Shown: positions 10,828 through 19,215 of the stretch, one piece after another
Numbering within the stretch: the stretch's first letter is position 1
Layout: every line of letters begins with the position of its first letter
Source: Pseudomonadota bacterium
GTDB taxonomy: Bacteria > Pseudomonadota > Gammaproteobacteria > Burkholderiales > Burkholderiaceae_E
NCBI GenBank assembly: GCA_023388075.1
Contig: JAEWGX010000056.1
Location: 1-64,000, forward strand
DNA: 64,000 nt
Direction of reading: 5' to 3'
Position numbers and translations under genes: made by a program
Notes under the pieces: generated by a model
What the model saw: only the letters and a program-made list of their open reading frames with translations
What the model was told of the DNA's origin: nothing
The model's database searches: none

Positions 10828-12141
10828 ATGGACCTCGCTTCACCACGCGTCCCTACCGCCACGCCGCCAGCCGGCGCGATCGTCGACGGCGTCGAGCGCT
10901 TGCGGGACGAGGCGATCGTGCTGCTCGGCGACCTGGTGCGGGAACCTTCGCTGCTCGGCGCCGAGGCGAGCGCCCAGGCCCGCATCGCGCAAGTATTCCG
11001 GGACCTCGGCCTGGCGGTGCGCGAGTTCGAGATCGACGACGCGGCCCTGCGGCAGCACCCAGGCTATTCGCCCTCCATCGTCGCGTATGACGGACGGCGA
11101 AATGTCGTGGGGACGCACACGCCCCAGGGCTCGTCCAGCGGCAGGTCCCTGATCTTCAACGGCCACATCGACGTGGTGCCGGTGGGCGCCGAATCGCTCT
11201 GGACGCATCCGCCCTTCTCCGCGCACCGCGACGGCGACCGTCTCTACGGCCGCGGCGCCTCGGACATGAAGGCGGGCATCGTCGCGTACACCATGGCGTT
11301 CAAGGCGCTGCGCGAGCTCGGCCTGGAACCCGCGGCGACGGTACACCTGCAGTCGGTCGTGGAGGAAGAGTGCACCGGAAACGGCGCCCTCGCCTGCCTG
11401 GTGGAGGGATACCGCGCGGACGCGGCGGTGATTCCGGAACCGGTCCCCGGCGTCCTCACCTGCCAGCTCGGGGTGATGTGGGTTTCGGTGGAGGTGCTGG
11501 GCAAGCCGGTGCATGCGCTCGAGGCGCATGCGGGCGTGAGCGCAATCGAGTTTTCCATGCACCTCTTCTCCGTGCTCAAGTCACTGGAGCGGCAGTGGAA
11601 CGAGCCGAAGTCGCGCCACGGCTACTTCCTGCCGCACGCCCATCCGATCAACATCAACCTCGGCCGCATCCAGGGCGGCGAATGGGCCTCGTCGGTGCCG
11701 ACGCAGTGCCGCAGCGACATCCGCATCGGCTTCTACCCGGACATGTCGCCCGCGCGGGTGCGCGGCGAGGTGGAGCGGGTGCTGGAGGAAGCGCACGCCG
11801 CGCATCCCAATCGCGAGAGCCTGCAGTATCGGGTGATCTACCAGGGCTTCCAGGCCGAAGGGTGCGTCGTGGACGAGAACGAGCCGGTGCTTGGCGCGCT
11901 GCGCGAAGCGCATCGCGACGTCGCCGGTCGCGAGCTCGAGTCGGTGGCGCTCACGGCGACCACCGACGCCCGCGTCTTCAACATCTACGGTGGCATCCCG
12001 GCCACCTGCTACGGCCCCGCGGGTGGGAACATCCACGGCATCGACGAATGGGTCTCCATCGACAGCATGATGGAGACCGCGGCGGTGCTGGCCGTGTTCA
12101 TGTCCCGCTGGTGCGGCACCAACCGCGTCGGCCCGCGCTAG
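10828..12141 (+). CDS. M20 family metallo-amidohydrolase (ArgE/DapE-type deacylase)
   Basis: A 437-residue zinc-dependent hydrolase of the ArgE/DapE/ACY1 family. Metal and catalytic motifs are in order: NGHIDVVP, GRGASDMKAG, VVEEECTGNG and, near the C-terminus, GGNIHGIDEWV. A dimerisation domain begins about residue 215 (VEVLGKPVHALEAHAGV). It removes an acyl or carbamoyl-type group from an N-substituted amino acid or similar amide; the exact substrate is not deducible. The start at 10828 has GGAG seven bases ahead, while the frame upstream is non-coding in character. It stands alone between aceA (divergent) and an ABC permease (convergent). Confidence 0.85.
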   Translation: MDLASPRVPTATPPAGAIVDGVERLRDEAIVLLGDLVREPSLLGAEASAQARIAQVFRDLGLAVREFEIDDAALRQHPGYSPSIVAYDGRRNVVGTHTPQGSSSGRSLIFNGHIDVVPVGAESLWTHPPFSAHRDGDRLYGRGASDMKAGIVAYTMAFKALRELGLEPAATVHLQSVVEEECTGNGALACLVEGYRADAAVIPEPVPGVLTCQLGVMWVSVEVLGKPVHALEAHAGVSAIEFSMHLFSVLKSLERQWNEPKSRHGYFLPHAHPININLGRIQGGEWASSVPTQCRSDIRIGFYPDMSPARVRGEVERVLEEAHAAHPNRESLQYRVIYQGFQAEGCVVDENEPVLGALREAHRDVAGRELESVALTATTDARVFNIYGGIPATCYGPAGGNIHGIDEWVSIDSMMETAAVLAVFMSRWCGTNRVGPR

Positions 12142-12148
12142 CGAGCGC

Positions 12149-14680
12149 TCAAGCGCCTCGCAGGCTCGCCATCGGCGGCGTGCGGACCACGCTGCGCAGG
12201 CTCCACCAGCCGGCCACGGCCGAGAACGCGCCGCCCGCGAGCGTGCCGACCGGCAGCAGCCACCAGCCGGGGCGATAGGCGAAATCGAACACCTGGGTGG
12301 CAAGCACCCAGCCGACCAGGATGGCGCCGATCGCGGCCAGCGCGCCGGCCAGCAATCCCGAAAGCGCGAGCTCCAGCACCTGCGCGCGAGTGAGCTGGCT
12401 GCGCGATGCCCCGAGCGCGCGCATCAACCCGGCCTCGCGCACGCGCTCGTCGCGTGATCCGGCCAGCGCCGCATAGAGCACTACCACGCCCGCCGCCAGC
12501 GCGAAGAGAAAGAGGAACTGCACCGCGCCGACCACCTGGTCGACCATCGCCTGGACCTGGCGCAGGATCGCGGTGGTATCCACCACCGTGAGATTGGGCA
12601 TGCGGTCGACCAGTCGCAGCGAGACCGCCGACCGCTCTTCCGGCAGGTGGAAGGAGGTGATGTAGCTTTGTGGCTTGTCCGCCAACGCGCTCGGGGAGCC
12701 GATCATGAAGAAGTTGACCTTCATGGAATCCCAGGCGAGCTTGCGCGTGCCCACCAGCGCGAGCTCCACCGGCTCGCCGGCGACGTCGAAGCGCAGCCGG
12801 TCGCCCAGCGCGAGCCCGAGCGTGTCCATGATGCCCTGCTCCGCGGACACCTCGGCGGCGCCCGGCGCGAGCCAGCGGCCGCTGTCGAGCTGGTTGTGCG
12901 ACGGCATGGTGTCCGCGTAGGACAGATTGAACTCGCGATTCACCAGGCGCCGGGCCCGGTCGTCGCCGTAGCGCGAGGGGTCGATCGCCGTGCCGTTCAC
13001 GGCCACCAGCCGGCCGCGGATCATCGGATAGAGCTCGACCCCCCCGATACCCGCCTCCCGCAGCATCGCCTGGAACGGCGCCTGCTGGTCTGGCTGGATG
13101 TTGAGCACGAAGCGGTTGGGCGCATCGGCCGGGCTCGCGCTGCGCCAGCTATCGAGCAGGTCGTTGCGGGTCACGGTGAGCAGCATCAGCGCCATCATTC
13201 CCACCGCAAGCGCCGCGGTCTGCACCACGGAGGCACCGCGCCGGCGCGCCCAGCTCGCGAGCGCGACCCGCATCGCGGCGCCGCTGGGTCCGACACCCAC
13301 CCAGCGCCGCAGCGGCGACAGCAACCGCACCCCGGCGAAAGCCACCAGCGCGAAGACGGCAGCCCCGGCCGCGAAGCCACCGATGGCGAAGAGCGCCACC
13401 CGACGATCCCCGGCGTACCACAGCAGAAGCGTCCCGAACGCGATCACCGCCGTTGCGAGCGCGAGCCACGCCGACGGAGCCGGCGGCCCGAGCTCGCGCC
13501 GCAGCACCCGCAGCGGCGGAACGCCTGCGAGCCTGACGACCGGCACCGCCGCGAACCCCACGATCAGCACCACTCCGGCGGCAAGCGCCTGCACCGCCGG
13601 TTGCCATCCGGGCGGCGGCAATGGCAGCGGCATGATCGGTGCGATGAGCCAGACCAGGACCCAGTGCGCCAGCCAACCGGCCAGCGCGCCCAGCGCGGCC
13701 CCGCCGACCGCCAGCCAGAACATCTCGAGCAGCAGCGACCAGGCGAGCAGCGACTGCTGCGCGCCGAGCGACTTCAGCACCGCGAAACCGTCGAGATGAC
13801 GGTCGGCGAAGCGCCGCGCGGCAAGCCCGATCGCCACCGCGGCGATGAGCGCCGAGAGCAGGGAAACAAGCGAGAGGAACTGGCGCGATCGATCCAGCGT
13901 CATGCGCAGCTCCGGCCGCCCTTCTTCCAGCGTCTCCATGCGCTGGCCGGCGTCAAGCCGCGACTTGACCCAGGTCTCGAAGGCGTCGACCTGCTCGCGA
14001 CTGCCGGCCGCGAGAAGGCGGTAGCGCACGCGGCTGCCCGGCTGCACGAGACGCGTGCTCTCCAGGTCTTCCAGCGCAACCATGGCTCGCGGCGCGAAGT
14101 TGACGAACGACGTGCCACGATCCGGCTCCACCAGGATGACGCCGGTGATGCGGAAGGTGCGATCGCCGAGCTGCAGGCCGTCGCCCAGCTCGAGGCCGAG
14201 CGCCTGCAGCAGTGCGCGGTCCACCCACACCGTGCCCGGCTCGGGCGCCTTCGCCTGCACCGAGCCGCCGGCGGCCGCGTCCAGGCTCACCGTGAGCGCT
14301 CCGCGCAGCGGGTACTCGGCCGATACCGCCTTCACGGACGCGAGCTGGCTGCGCAACGGGCTCGCGCCTGGCGCATCGCCTGATGATCTCGTCGGCGCCA
14401 GCGCCATGCTCGGGAAGGATACCGTGTGGGCGATCGCGAGGCCGCGGCGGCTTGCCTCGGCCGTCCATCCCTCCGGCACCGGATGGTCGGCGGACACCAC
14501 GACGTCGCCGCCCAGCAATTGCGTGGCCTCCCGCGAGAGCGCATTGCCGAGCCGGTCGATGAAGAACCCCACGGTGGAGATCGCGGCGACGGCGACCGCC
14601 AGCGCGACCAGCAGCAGCCGCAACTCTCCTGCGCGCCAGTCGCGTCGCAGCAGGGTGAGCGAGAGCCGCAGCGCGTTCAC
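12149..14680 (-). CDS. FtsX-family ABC transporter permease (YbbP-like, double domain)
   Basis: An 843-residue inner-membrane protein of the MacB/FtsX type. It has one N-terminal membrane segment (about residues 17-39), a large periplasmic domain, a block of three membrane segments around residues 250-380, further segments, and a final FtsX domain with three more. This is the layout of YbbP-like permeases. Such proteins normally work with a YbbA/LolD-type ATPase, but none is adjacent. It starts with GTG overlapping the stop of the heptosyltransferase gene (GTGA), so it is translated from that mRNA and may have an envelope role (inference). Confidence 0.85.
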   Translation of the reverse strand: MNALRLSLTLLRRDWRAGELRLLLVALAVAVAAISTVGFFIDRLGNALSREATQLLGGDVVVSADHPVPEGWTAEASRRGLAIAHTVSFPSMALAPTRSSGDAPGASPLRSQLASVKAVSAEYPLRGALTVSLDAAAGGSVQAKAPEPGTVWVDRALLQALGLELGDGLQLGDRTFRITGVILVEPDRGTSFVNFAPRAMVALEDLESTRLVQPGSRVRYRLLAAGSREQVDAFETWVKSRLDAGQRMETLEEGRPELRMTLDRSRQFLSLVSLLSALIAAVAIGLAARRFADRHLDGFAVLKSLGAQQSLLAWSLLLEMFWLAVGGAALGALAGWLAHWVLVWLIAPIMPLPLPPPGWQPAVQALAAGVVLIVGFAAVPVVRLAGVPPLRVLRRELGPPAPSAWLALATAVIAFGTLLLWYAGDRRVALFAIGGFAAGAAVFALVAFAGVRLLSPLRRWVGVGPSGAAMRVALASWARRRGASVVQTAALAVGMMALMLLTVTRNDLLDSWRSASPADAPNRFVLNIQPDQQAPFQAMLREAGIGGVELYPMIRGRLVAVNGTAIDPSRYGDDRARRLVNREFNLSYADTMPSHNQLDSGRWLAPGAAEVSAEQGIMDTLGLALGDRLRFDVAGEPVELALVGTRKLAWDSMKVNFFMIGSPSALADKPQSYITSFHLPEERSAVSLRLVDRMPNLTVVDTTAILRQVQAMVDQVVGAVQFLFLFALAAGVVVLYAALAGSRDERVREAGLMRALGASRSQLTRAQVLELALSGLLAGALAAIGAILVGWVLATQVFDFAYRPGWWLLPVGTLAGGAFSAVAGWWSLRSVVRTPPMASLRGA

Positions 14681-15684
14681 GCCCCGGCTTCCTCGCCCGC
14701 GAGCCAGCGGTCGACCGCCGCGATGATCTCGGCAGGCTCGGGAATCTCGCCGATGCCGCCGAAGCTCTCGCAGAAGCCGGCGCCGGTCACTGCGCACTGC
14801 ACCGCGTCGAAATCGCAGAAGATCGCGATCGTGGGCCGCCCCAGCGCGCCGGCCAGGTGAGTGAAGCCGGTGTCGAGGCCCACCACCACGTCGGCGCCGG
14901 AAATCGCTCGGGCGGCGTCAGTGACCGAAAGAAACGGCGGCACCACCGACGGCGTCGCCGCCGCGCCGCCCGCCTGCGTGGCGAGATGGGACAGGCGCTC
15001 CGCGCGGGCGCGTTCGGCCTCGCTGCCCCAGAACCAGACCAGGGCACGGCCCGCCTGCTGGAGCCGCTGCGCGACGCTCACCCAGTGCGCCTCGGGCCAG
15101 AGCTTCTCGTCCCGGCTGGCGCCGGTCACGAGCAGCGCGTAGCGGCCGGCCGGCAGCCACGGGGCCTCGCCCGGCGCGAGCGGCGCGGCCTGCAGCCCGA
15201 AGTCCGGCGGATCGTCGATCCGGTATCCGCCCGCGGCAGCTCCTACCGCGCGATTGCGCCGCACGACGTGCCAGTCTCGCGGGACCACCGCCTTGCGGTC
15301 GTACGCGAGCGACGCGAGCGGTTCGCGCGCGAATGCCCAGGCCGGCCCCACCCGCGAAAGCGCCGGCGCCATTCGGGCCACGACGGCGCTCTTGACGAGT
15401 CCCTGGCAATCCACCACGAGGTCGTAGCGGTCCTCGCGCAGGCGGCGACGGAAGTCACCCATCTCGGCCAGGGTCTCGGCGGCGAGCAGGCGCTTGCGCC
15501 AACGCCGCCATGCAATCGGGATGACCTCGTCGATTGCCCGGTTCATGGCGCAGATGCCGGCAAATGGCTTCTCCGCCACCCAGTCCATCCGTGCGTCCGG
15601 ATAGGCCCGCCGCAGGTCGGTGGCAAGCGGCTGAGCATGGACGATGTCCCCCATGGATGACATCTTGACGATGAGGATCCTCAT
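14677..15684 (-). CDS. waaC: lipopolysaccharide heptosyltransferase I
   Basis: A 335-residue glycosyltransferase family 9 enzyme that adds the first heptose to the Kdo of the LPS inner core on the cytoplasmic side of the membrane. It opens with the waaC-typical MRILIVKMSSMGDIVHAQPL, and later shows DCQGLVKSA, the domain-2 strand RYALLVTGASRDEKLWP and VVGLDTGFTHLAGALGRPTIA. The start at 15684 is where the homologous sequence begins; the frame continues upstream without family similarity. It is coupled downstream to an FtsX-type permease. Confidence 0.88.
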   Translation of the reverse strand: MRILIVKMSSMGDIVHAQPLATDLRRAYPDARMDWVAEKPFAGICAMNRAIDEVIPIAWRRWRKRLLAAETLAEMGDFRRRLREDRYDLVVDCQGLVKSAVVARMAPALSRVGPAWAFAREPLASLAYDRKAVVPRDWHVVRRNRAVGAAAGGYRIDDPPDFGLQAAPLAPGEAPWLPAGRYALLVTGASRDEKLWPEAHWVSVAQRLQQAGRALVWFWGSEAERARAERLSHLATQAGGAAATPSVVPPFLSVTDAARAISGADVVVGLDTGFTHLAGALGRPTIAIFCDFDAVQCAVTGAGFCESFGGIGEIPEPAEIIAAVDRWLAGEEAGA

Positions 15685-15943
15685 GGTCGAGGGCCAAGCT
15701 GGGGTGAAGCGAACCGGGTGAAGGTGCTGGAACCGGGATTGCGCGCGCGCTGGAGGCACGTACCGTGGGCGCGGCGAGAGAGGATGTCGGGAGGTCGGGC
15801 GGCCCGGGGTCGATCGGCCGGAGCGGGGAAGACGGAAGAAGTGTCAGGAAGGGCAGCGAGACGGATCGGTTTCTCCAGTCGGCTGCCGCGCCGGCAGCGC
15901 GTGGAACCGGGAGCCCGGCTCGCACGCACCAGACGGCCTGTGC

Positions 15944-16159
15944 TTAGCTGAGGCCGAGCTCGCGCAGCATGTTACGCTCTTCGATGGCGCGGCGAGCTTC
16001 CCGAAGCCGCTTGGCCTGCTCCGTCACGGCGATATCCGCATAGTCCTCCGGCCTGGATTCGACCCGACCGGCGCGCATGCGAGCGGCATGGCGCGCGGTA
16101 ACGATCGCGCTGTGATGATGCGCGGTCATAGCTGAATTAGGCTTGCGAGTTGTTTTCAT
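15944..16159 (-). CDS. small hypothetical protein
   Basis: 71 residues, basic and histidine-rich at the start, ending in a charged helix RRAIEERNMLRELGLS. The tail recalls short proteobacterial proteins of the PA3496 type, but the match is too short to assign. The start codon lies in a less GC-rich region, with only AGGG right before it as a possible ribosome site. It sits alone between waaC and dsbB. Possibly real; function unknown. Confidence 0.45.
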   Translation of the reverse strand: MKTTRKPNSAMTAHHHSAIVTARHAARMRAGRVESRPEDYADIAVTEQAKRLREARRAIEERNMLRELGLS

Positions 16160-16372
16160 CCCTGAGTCCCGTATTCTGAGAATGAAAGGATGTATCGGAT
16201 TCGCATCAGAGAACAGCGCCTACCCGTAGTGCCGCCGGACCGGGGCAAACCTGCCGACGGCGCCGTGCCAAGTTGCACTCCCACGTCCCCCTGACTGCCG
16301 GGAACGCAGTTGCACCAAGACAACACGCGTCACTACAACAATCTGTACCTGGATAGCAGAATCTGAAACACT

Positions 16373-16870
16373 ATGAGAGCACGCAGTATATCACATACCG
16401 GCACTGCCGTGCTGATCGCCGTCCTGGCCTGGGCGGGGGTGGCGGGGGCTCTCGTCAGCCAGCACGTCTTCGACATGCAGCCCTGCCCCTGGTGCACCGT
16501 GCAGCGGCTGCTGTACCTCCTGGCCGGTCTCTTCGCGCTGCTCTCGGTGCCGGTGACCCAGTCGAGCCTGCGTGCCCGCGCGCTTCTGCTGGTGGCCGGA
16601 TTACTGTCGGCCGGCGCGCTGGCGGCGGCGCTTTACCAGCACTTCGTCGCCGCCCAGACATCGAGCTGCGCGTTCACCGCCGCTGACCGCTTCATGATGG
16701 CCACCGGCCTGGACGAGATGCTCCCTTACGTCTTCAAGGCGACCGCCGCCTGCGACGAGGCCAATGCGCCCATGCTGGGCGTCCCCTATTCGCTCTGGAG
16801 CGTGGCGCTGGCCGTCGTGCTGCTGGTGCTGGTGGCCCGGGGACTGGCGCGGGCGGGCGTGCGCACCTGA
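16373..16870 (+). CDS. dsbB: disulfide bond formation protein B
   Basis: A 165-residue inner-membrane protein with four hydrophobic helices that passes electrons from DsbA to ubiquinone. The first periplasmic loop has the C-P-W-C pair (Cys38, Cys41) directly followed by the conserved QR (44-45). The second loop has the other pair (Cys99 and Cys127). Length and layout are normal for the family. It is a single gene, with about 210 bp of less GC-rich sequence ahead of it; dsbA is not in the window. Confidence 0.93.
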   Translation: MRARSISHTGTAVLIAVLAWAGVAGALVSQHVFDMQPCPWCTVQRLLYLLAGLFALLSVPVTQSSLRARALLLVAGLLSAGALAAALYQHFVAAQTSSCAFTAADRFMMATGLDEMLPYVFKATAACDEANAPMLGVPYSLWSVALAVVLLVLVARGLARAGVRT

Positions 16871-16918
16871 GCCCGCGTTAGCTCCCCCTCCGCTGCCATC
16901 CCGTCGCCATGGGCGGGT

Positions 16919-17830
16919 TCATGCAACGCCACGCACCGGCGAAGGCGTCACCAGCGAGGACGCCGCCGCGATGACGATCAAGGCGCCGCCGACCAGCACC
17001 CGCCAGGACAGCAGCTCGCCCGCGATCAGCGCGCCGGACACGGCCGCGACCGCCACCTCCGTGAGCATGATGAGCGAGGTCGTGTTGGCGGGTAGCCTGG
17101 CGGCGCCGTACTGCAGGGCGATGTTCCCAAGGACATAGGCGACGGCCGTCCCCAGCACCAGCCAGATCCACGGCCCGACACCGGCGGGAACCTCCAGGAC
17201 GGCGCCTGTCGCGCCGAGCAGCAGCGCCACTGCCGCGGGCAGGATCGCTGCCCCCAGGAACATGCTGACCGCGATCGCACTGCGCGACTGCCCCGCCACG
17301 CGCCGCAGCGTGACCGTATTGACGGCGAACGCGGCGCCGGCGATCACGGCCAGGAAGTCGGCGAGCCAGGAGGTCGGACCGGCCAGACGATGCGGGTCGG
17401 CGAATACGAATGCCGCGCCGGCGAGCGCGATCGCTATGCGGGCAATGACCGCGCCAGTCAACGGCTCCTTCAGCAGCCACCGGGCGAGCAGCGCCGCCCA
17501 CACCGGCAGCAGGTAGAAGAGCAGCGCCACCCGGGCCACGTCCGTGAGCGTGACGGCCCAGTTGAAGCTCGCGTTGGTGAGGCCGCTCGCGACCAACAGC
17601 CAGCCGAGGCCCCGCGCGTTGCGCAGGCCGTCGAGCAAGGTCGCCCGGAAAGCGATCGCGATACCGATGGTGGCCGCGGTGTACACGAGCGAGGTCGCCC
17701 AGAGCGGATGCAGGCCCGCCTCGCGGAGCAGGCGAATCGGCCACCAGGCCAGGCCCCATGTCGTCGCGTTGAAGACGAGCGCGGCGACTGCGAGCGACCT
17801 TTCGCCAGACGGCAACTGCTCGAACTTCAC
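16919..17830 (-). CDS. EamA/DMT-family transporter
   Basis: A 303-residue membrane protein with about ten hydrophobic segments in two repeated EamA halves (residues about 15-145 and 155-290). Recognisable pieces are FNATTWGLAWWPIRLLRE near the start and LPANTTSLIMLTEVAVAAV in the second half. These drug/metabolite transporters usually export small metabolites or amino acids; the cargo is unknown. The start codon is GTG. An AT-rich stretch just upstream probably holds its promoter. Confidence 0.85.
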   Translation of the reverse strand: MKFEQLPSGERSLAVAALVFNATTWGLAWWPIRLLREAGLHPLWATSLVYTAATIGIAIAFRATLLDGLRNARGLGWLLVASGLTNASFNWAVTLTDVARVALLFYLLPVWAALLARWLLKEPLTGAVIARIAIALAGAAFVFADPHRLAGPTSWLADFLAVIAGAAFAVNTVTLRRVAGQSRSAIAVSMFLGAAILPAAVALLLGATGAVLEVPAGVGPWIWLVLGTAVAYVLGNIALQYGAARLPANTTSLIMLTEVAVAAVSGALIAGELLSWRVLVGGALIVIAAASSLVTPSPVRGVA

Positions 17831-18142
17831 TCGAAGATTTGTACGTATCTGGCTGATTCTTTGTTGAACGAATGTGTCTGTTTTTGAGAAATCACTTTAA
17901 CTACAACCTCACTCTGCATGAAATAGCTTCTGGCTAATTCATTGATTCAGAAATAAATCATTCGACGAAGTCGTCAGCTCGAAGGCTGGGCGACCCCGAC
18001 CGTTCGAAGCGCCGTCGCGGCCTGGATCGAGGGGTGCGCCGGCCGACACTCCAGGCCGCGCCCGACAGAGCAGGTAGCGGCCGGGCATGGCGGCCGCCAA
18101 TCGGAGCGATGAGCTGCCGCCGACCCCGCCGGCGGTTCGCGC
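17831..18142. other. intergenic region between csgG-like gene and EamA transporter gene
   Basis: 312 bp without a supportable gene. The part from about 17830 to 17970 is strikingly rich in A and T for this genome and lies just upstream of the EamA start, so it is the likely promoter region. The other half is GC-rich and contains a long-armed inverted repeat (18016-18060). Confidence 0.5.
18016..18060. repeat. inverted repeat with 11-bp perfect arms
   Basis: CGCGGCCTGGA (18016-18026) and its exact complement (18050-18060) flank a 23-nt loop. It lies 80 bp past the stop of the csgG-like gene and could end its transcript, though no T run follows on either strand. Confidence 0.5.
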
Positions 18143-18994
18143 CTAGCGACCGGTACCAAGTTCCTTGGATGCCTTCGTGCTGCCGCCCGAGACGCCGAGC
18201 CGGCCGCCGGTACCCAGTCCGCCCCTGACCTCCTGGGCGCGGTAGCTCCGCAGGCTCGTCACCAGCTGGTTGTAGGCGTCGGCGAACGCGCCGGCCAGCA
18301 CCTTGCCTTCGGCGGTGTTGGTGTAGCCGCCCAGCGATCCGCCGGCGCGGCTGCCGAAGACACTGCTCCAGGCGCCGAAATCGGTCTTGGAGGCGCTGCC
18401 CTCGGCGGCCCCGAGCTGCACGCCGGACCGGTTGTCCACCAGCGTGAGCATGGTCGATGCCTCCTTGAACTTCATGCTGCCGGCAACCGCGCCCAGCATC
18501 CCCAGCCGGCGGCCAAAGCCGCCGAGCGCCGCGCCGACACCGCCGGCATCGCTCTGGCTGAAGGCGATGCTGGGATTGAGGCTGTAGTCGGCCGCGACCA
18601 TCTGGCCCTTGCCGAAGTTGCTGCCCTGGCGCATCTCGCCGCTGGCCTCCAGGGTGCGCTCGGTGCTCATGGAGCGCATGCCGCTGCCCCGCTCCACCAC
18701 GACGAAGCAGTTGGACTGCTGCACCAGCATGCGGATCAGAGGCACCGTCGATTGCAGCTTGTACTCATTGCGAAGCTGGTAGTACCAAGGTGAACCCTGG
18801 TCTTCGACCACGGCCAGGGTGCCGAGGGATTCGTCGCATCGCTCGAGCTGGCTGTTGGCGTTGGCCGAGGCCGCGCCAGCGGCCGAGCCCGTGGCCACCG
18901 TCTTGGCGCTCTGGCTTCCCATCTGGACGCCCTGCATGTCGGCGCAGCCTGCCAATGCCAGCGCGACGGCAACCGTCAACATCCGATACTTCAT
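18143..18994 (-). CDS. CsgG-family lipoprotein
   Basis: A 283-residue outer-membrane-type lipoprotein: signal peptide with lipobox LAGC (Cys17), then a CsgG domain with PLIRMLVQQSNCFVVVERG and a segment on SASKTDFGAW. CsgG forms the curli secretion pore, but many family members in betaproteobacteria stand alone and have unknown envelope roles. No csgA, B, E or F homologue is nearby. The start at 18994 has GGGAG seven bases ahead. The C-terminal 35 residues are glycine- and serine-rich. A curli role is therefore not supported. Confidence 0.8.
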   Translation of the reverse strand: MKYRMLTVAVALALAGCADMQGVQMGSQSAKTVATGSAAGAASANANSQLERCDESLGTLAVVEDQGSPWYYQLRNEYKLQSTVPLIRMLVQQSNCFVVVERGSGMRSMSTERTLEASGEMRQGSNFGKGQMVAADYSLNPSIAFSQSDAGGVGAALGGFGRRLGMLGAVAGSMKFKEASTMLTLVDNRSGVQLGAAEGSASKTDFGAWSSVFGSRAGGSLGGYTNTAEGKVLAGAFADAYNQLVTSLRSYRAQEVRGGLGTGGRLGVSGGSTKASKELGTGR

Positions 18995-19215
18995 TGTGTT
19001 CTCCCGAGGACAATAGCGAAGCGGATCCTGCGGCGTCGTCGCCGCAGGACGGCCGCGAAGGTTGCGGCGCTCGCGGATGCGGAATGCTACCCTTGACGGC
19101 GCCGTCCCGGTAGCGACAGACGCGGACCGTAGCGACGCCCGAGATGAACGGCGCGACACCGGCGACGGCCGCCTGCGGGATGGCGCCGCGTCACGACCAC
19201 GGAGATCACATCAGC

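Noticed and set aside
18143..18994. Curli secretion system
   Set aside because: Only a CsgG-domain lipoprotein is present; none of the other curli genes are nearby.
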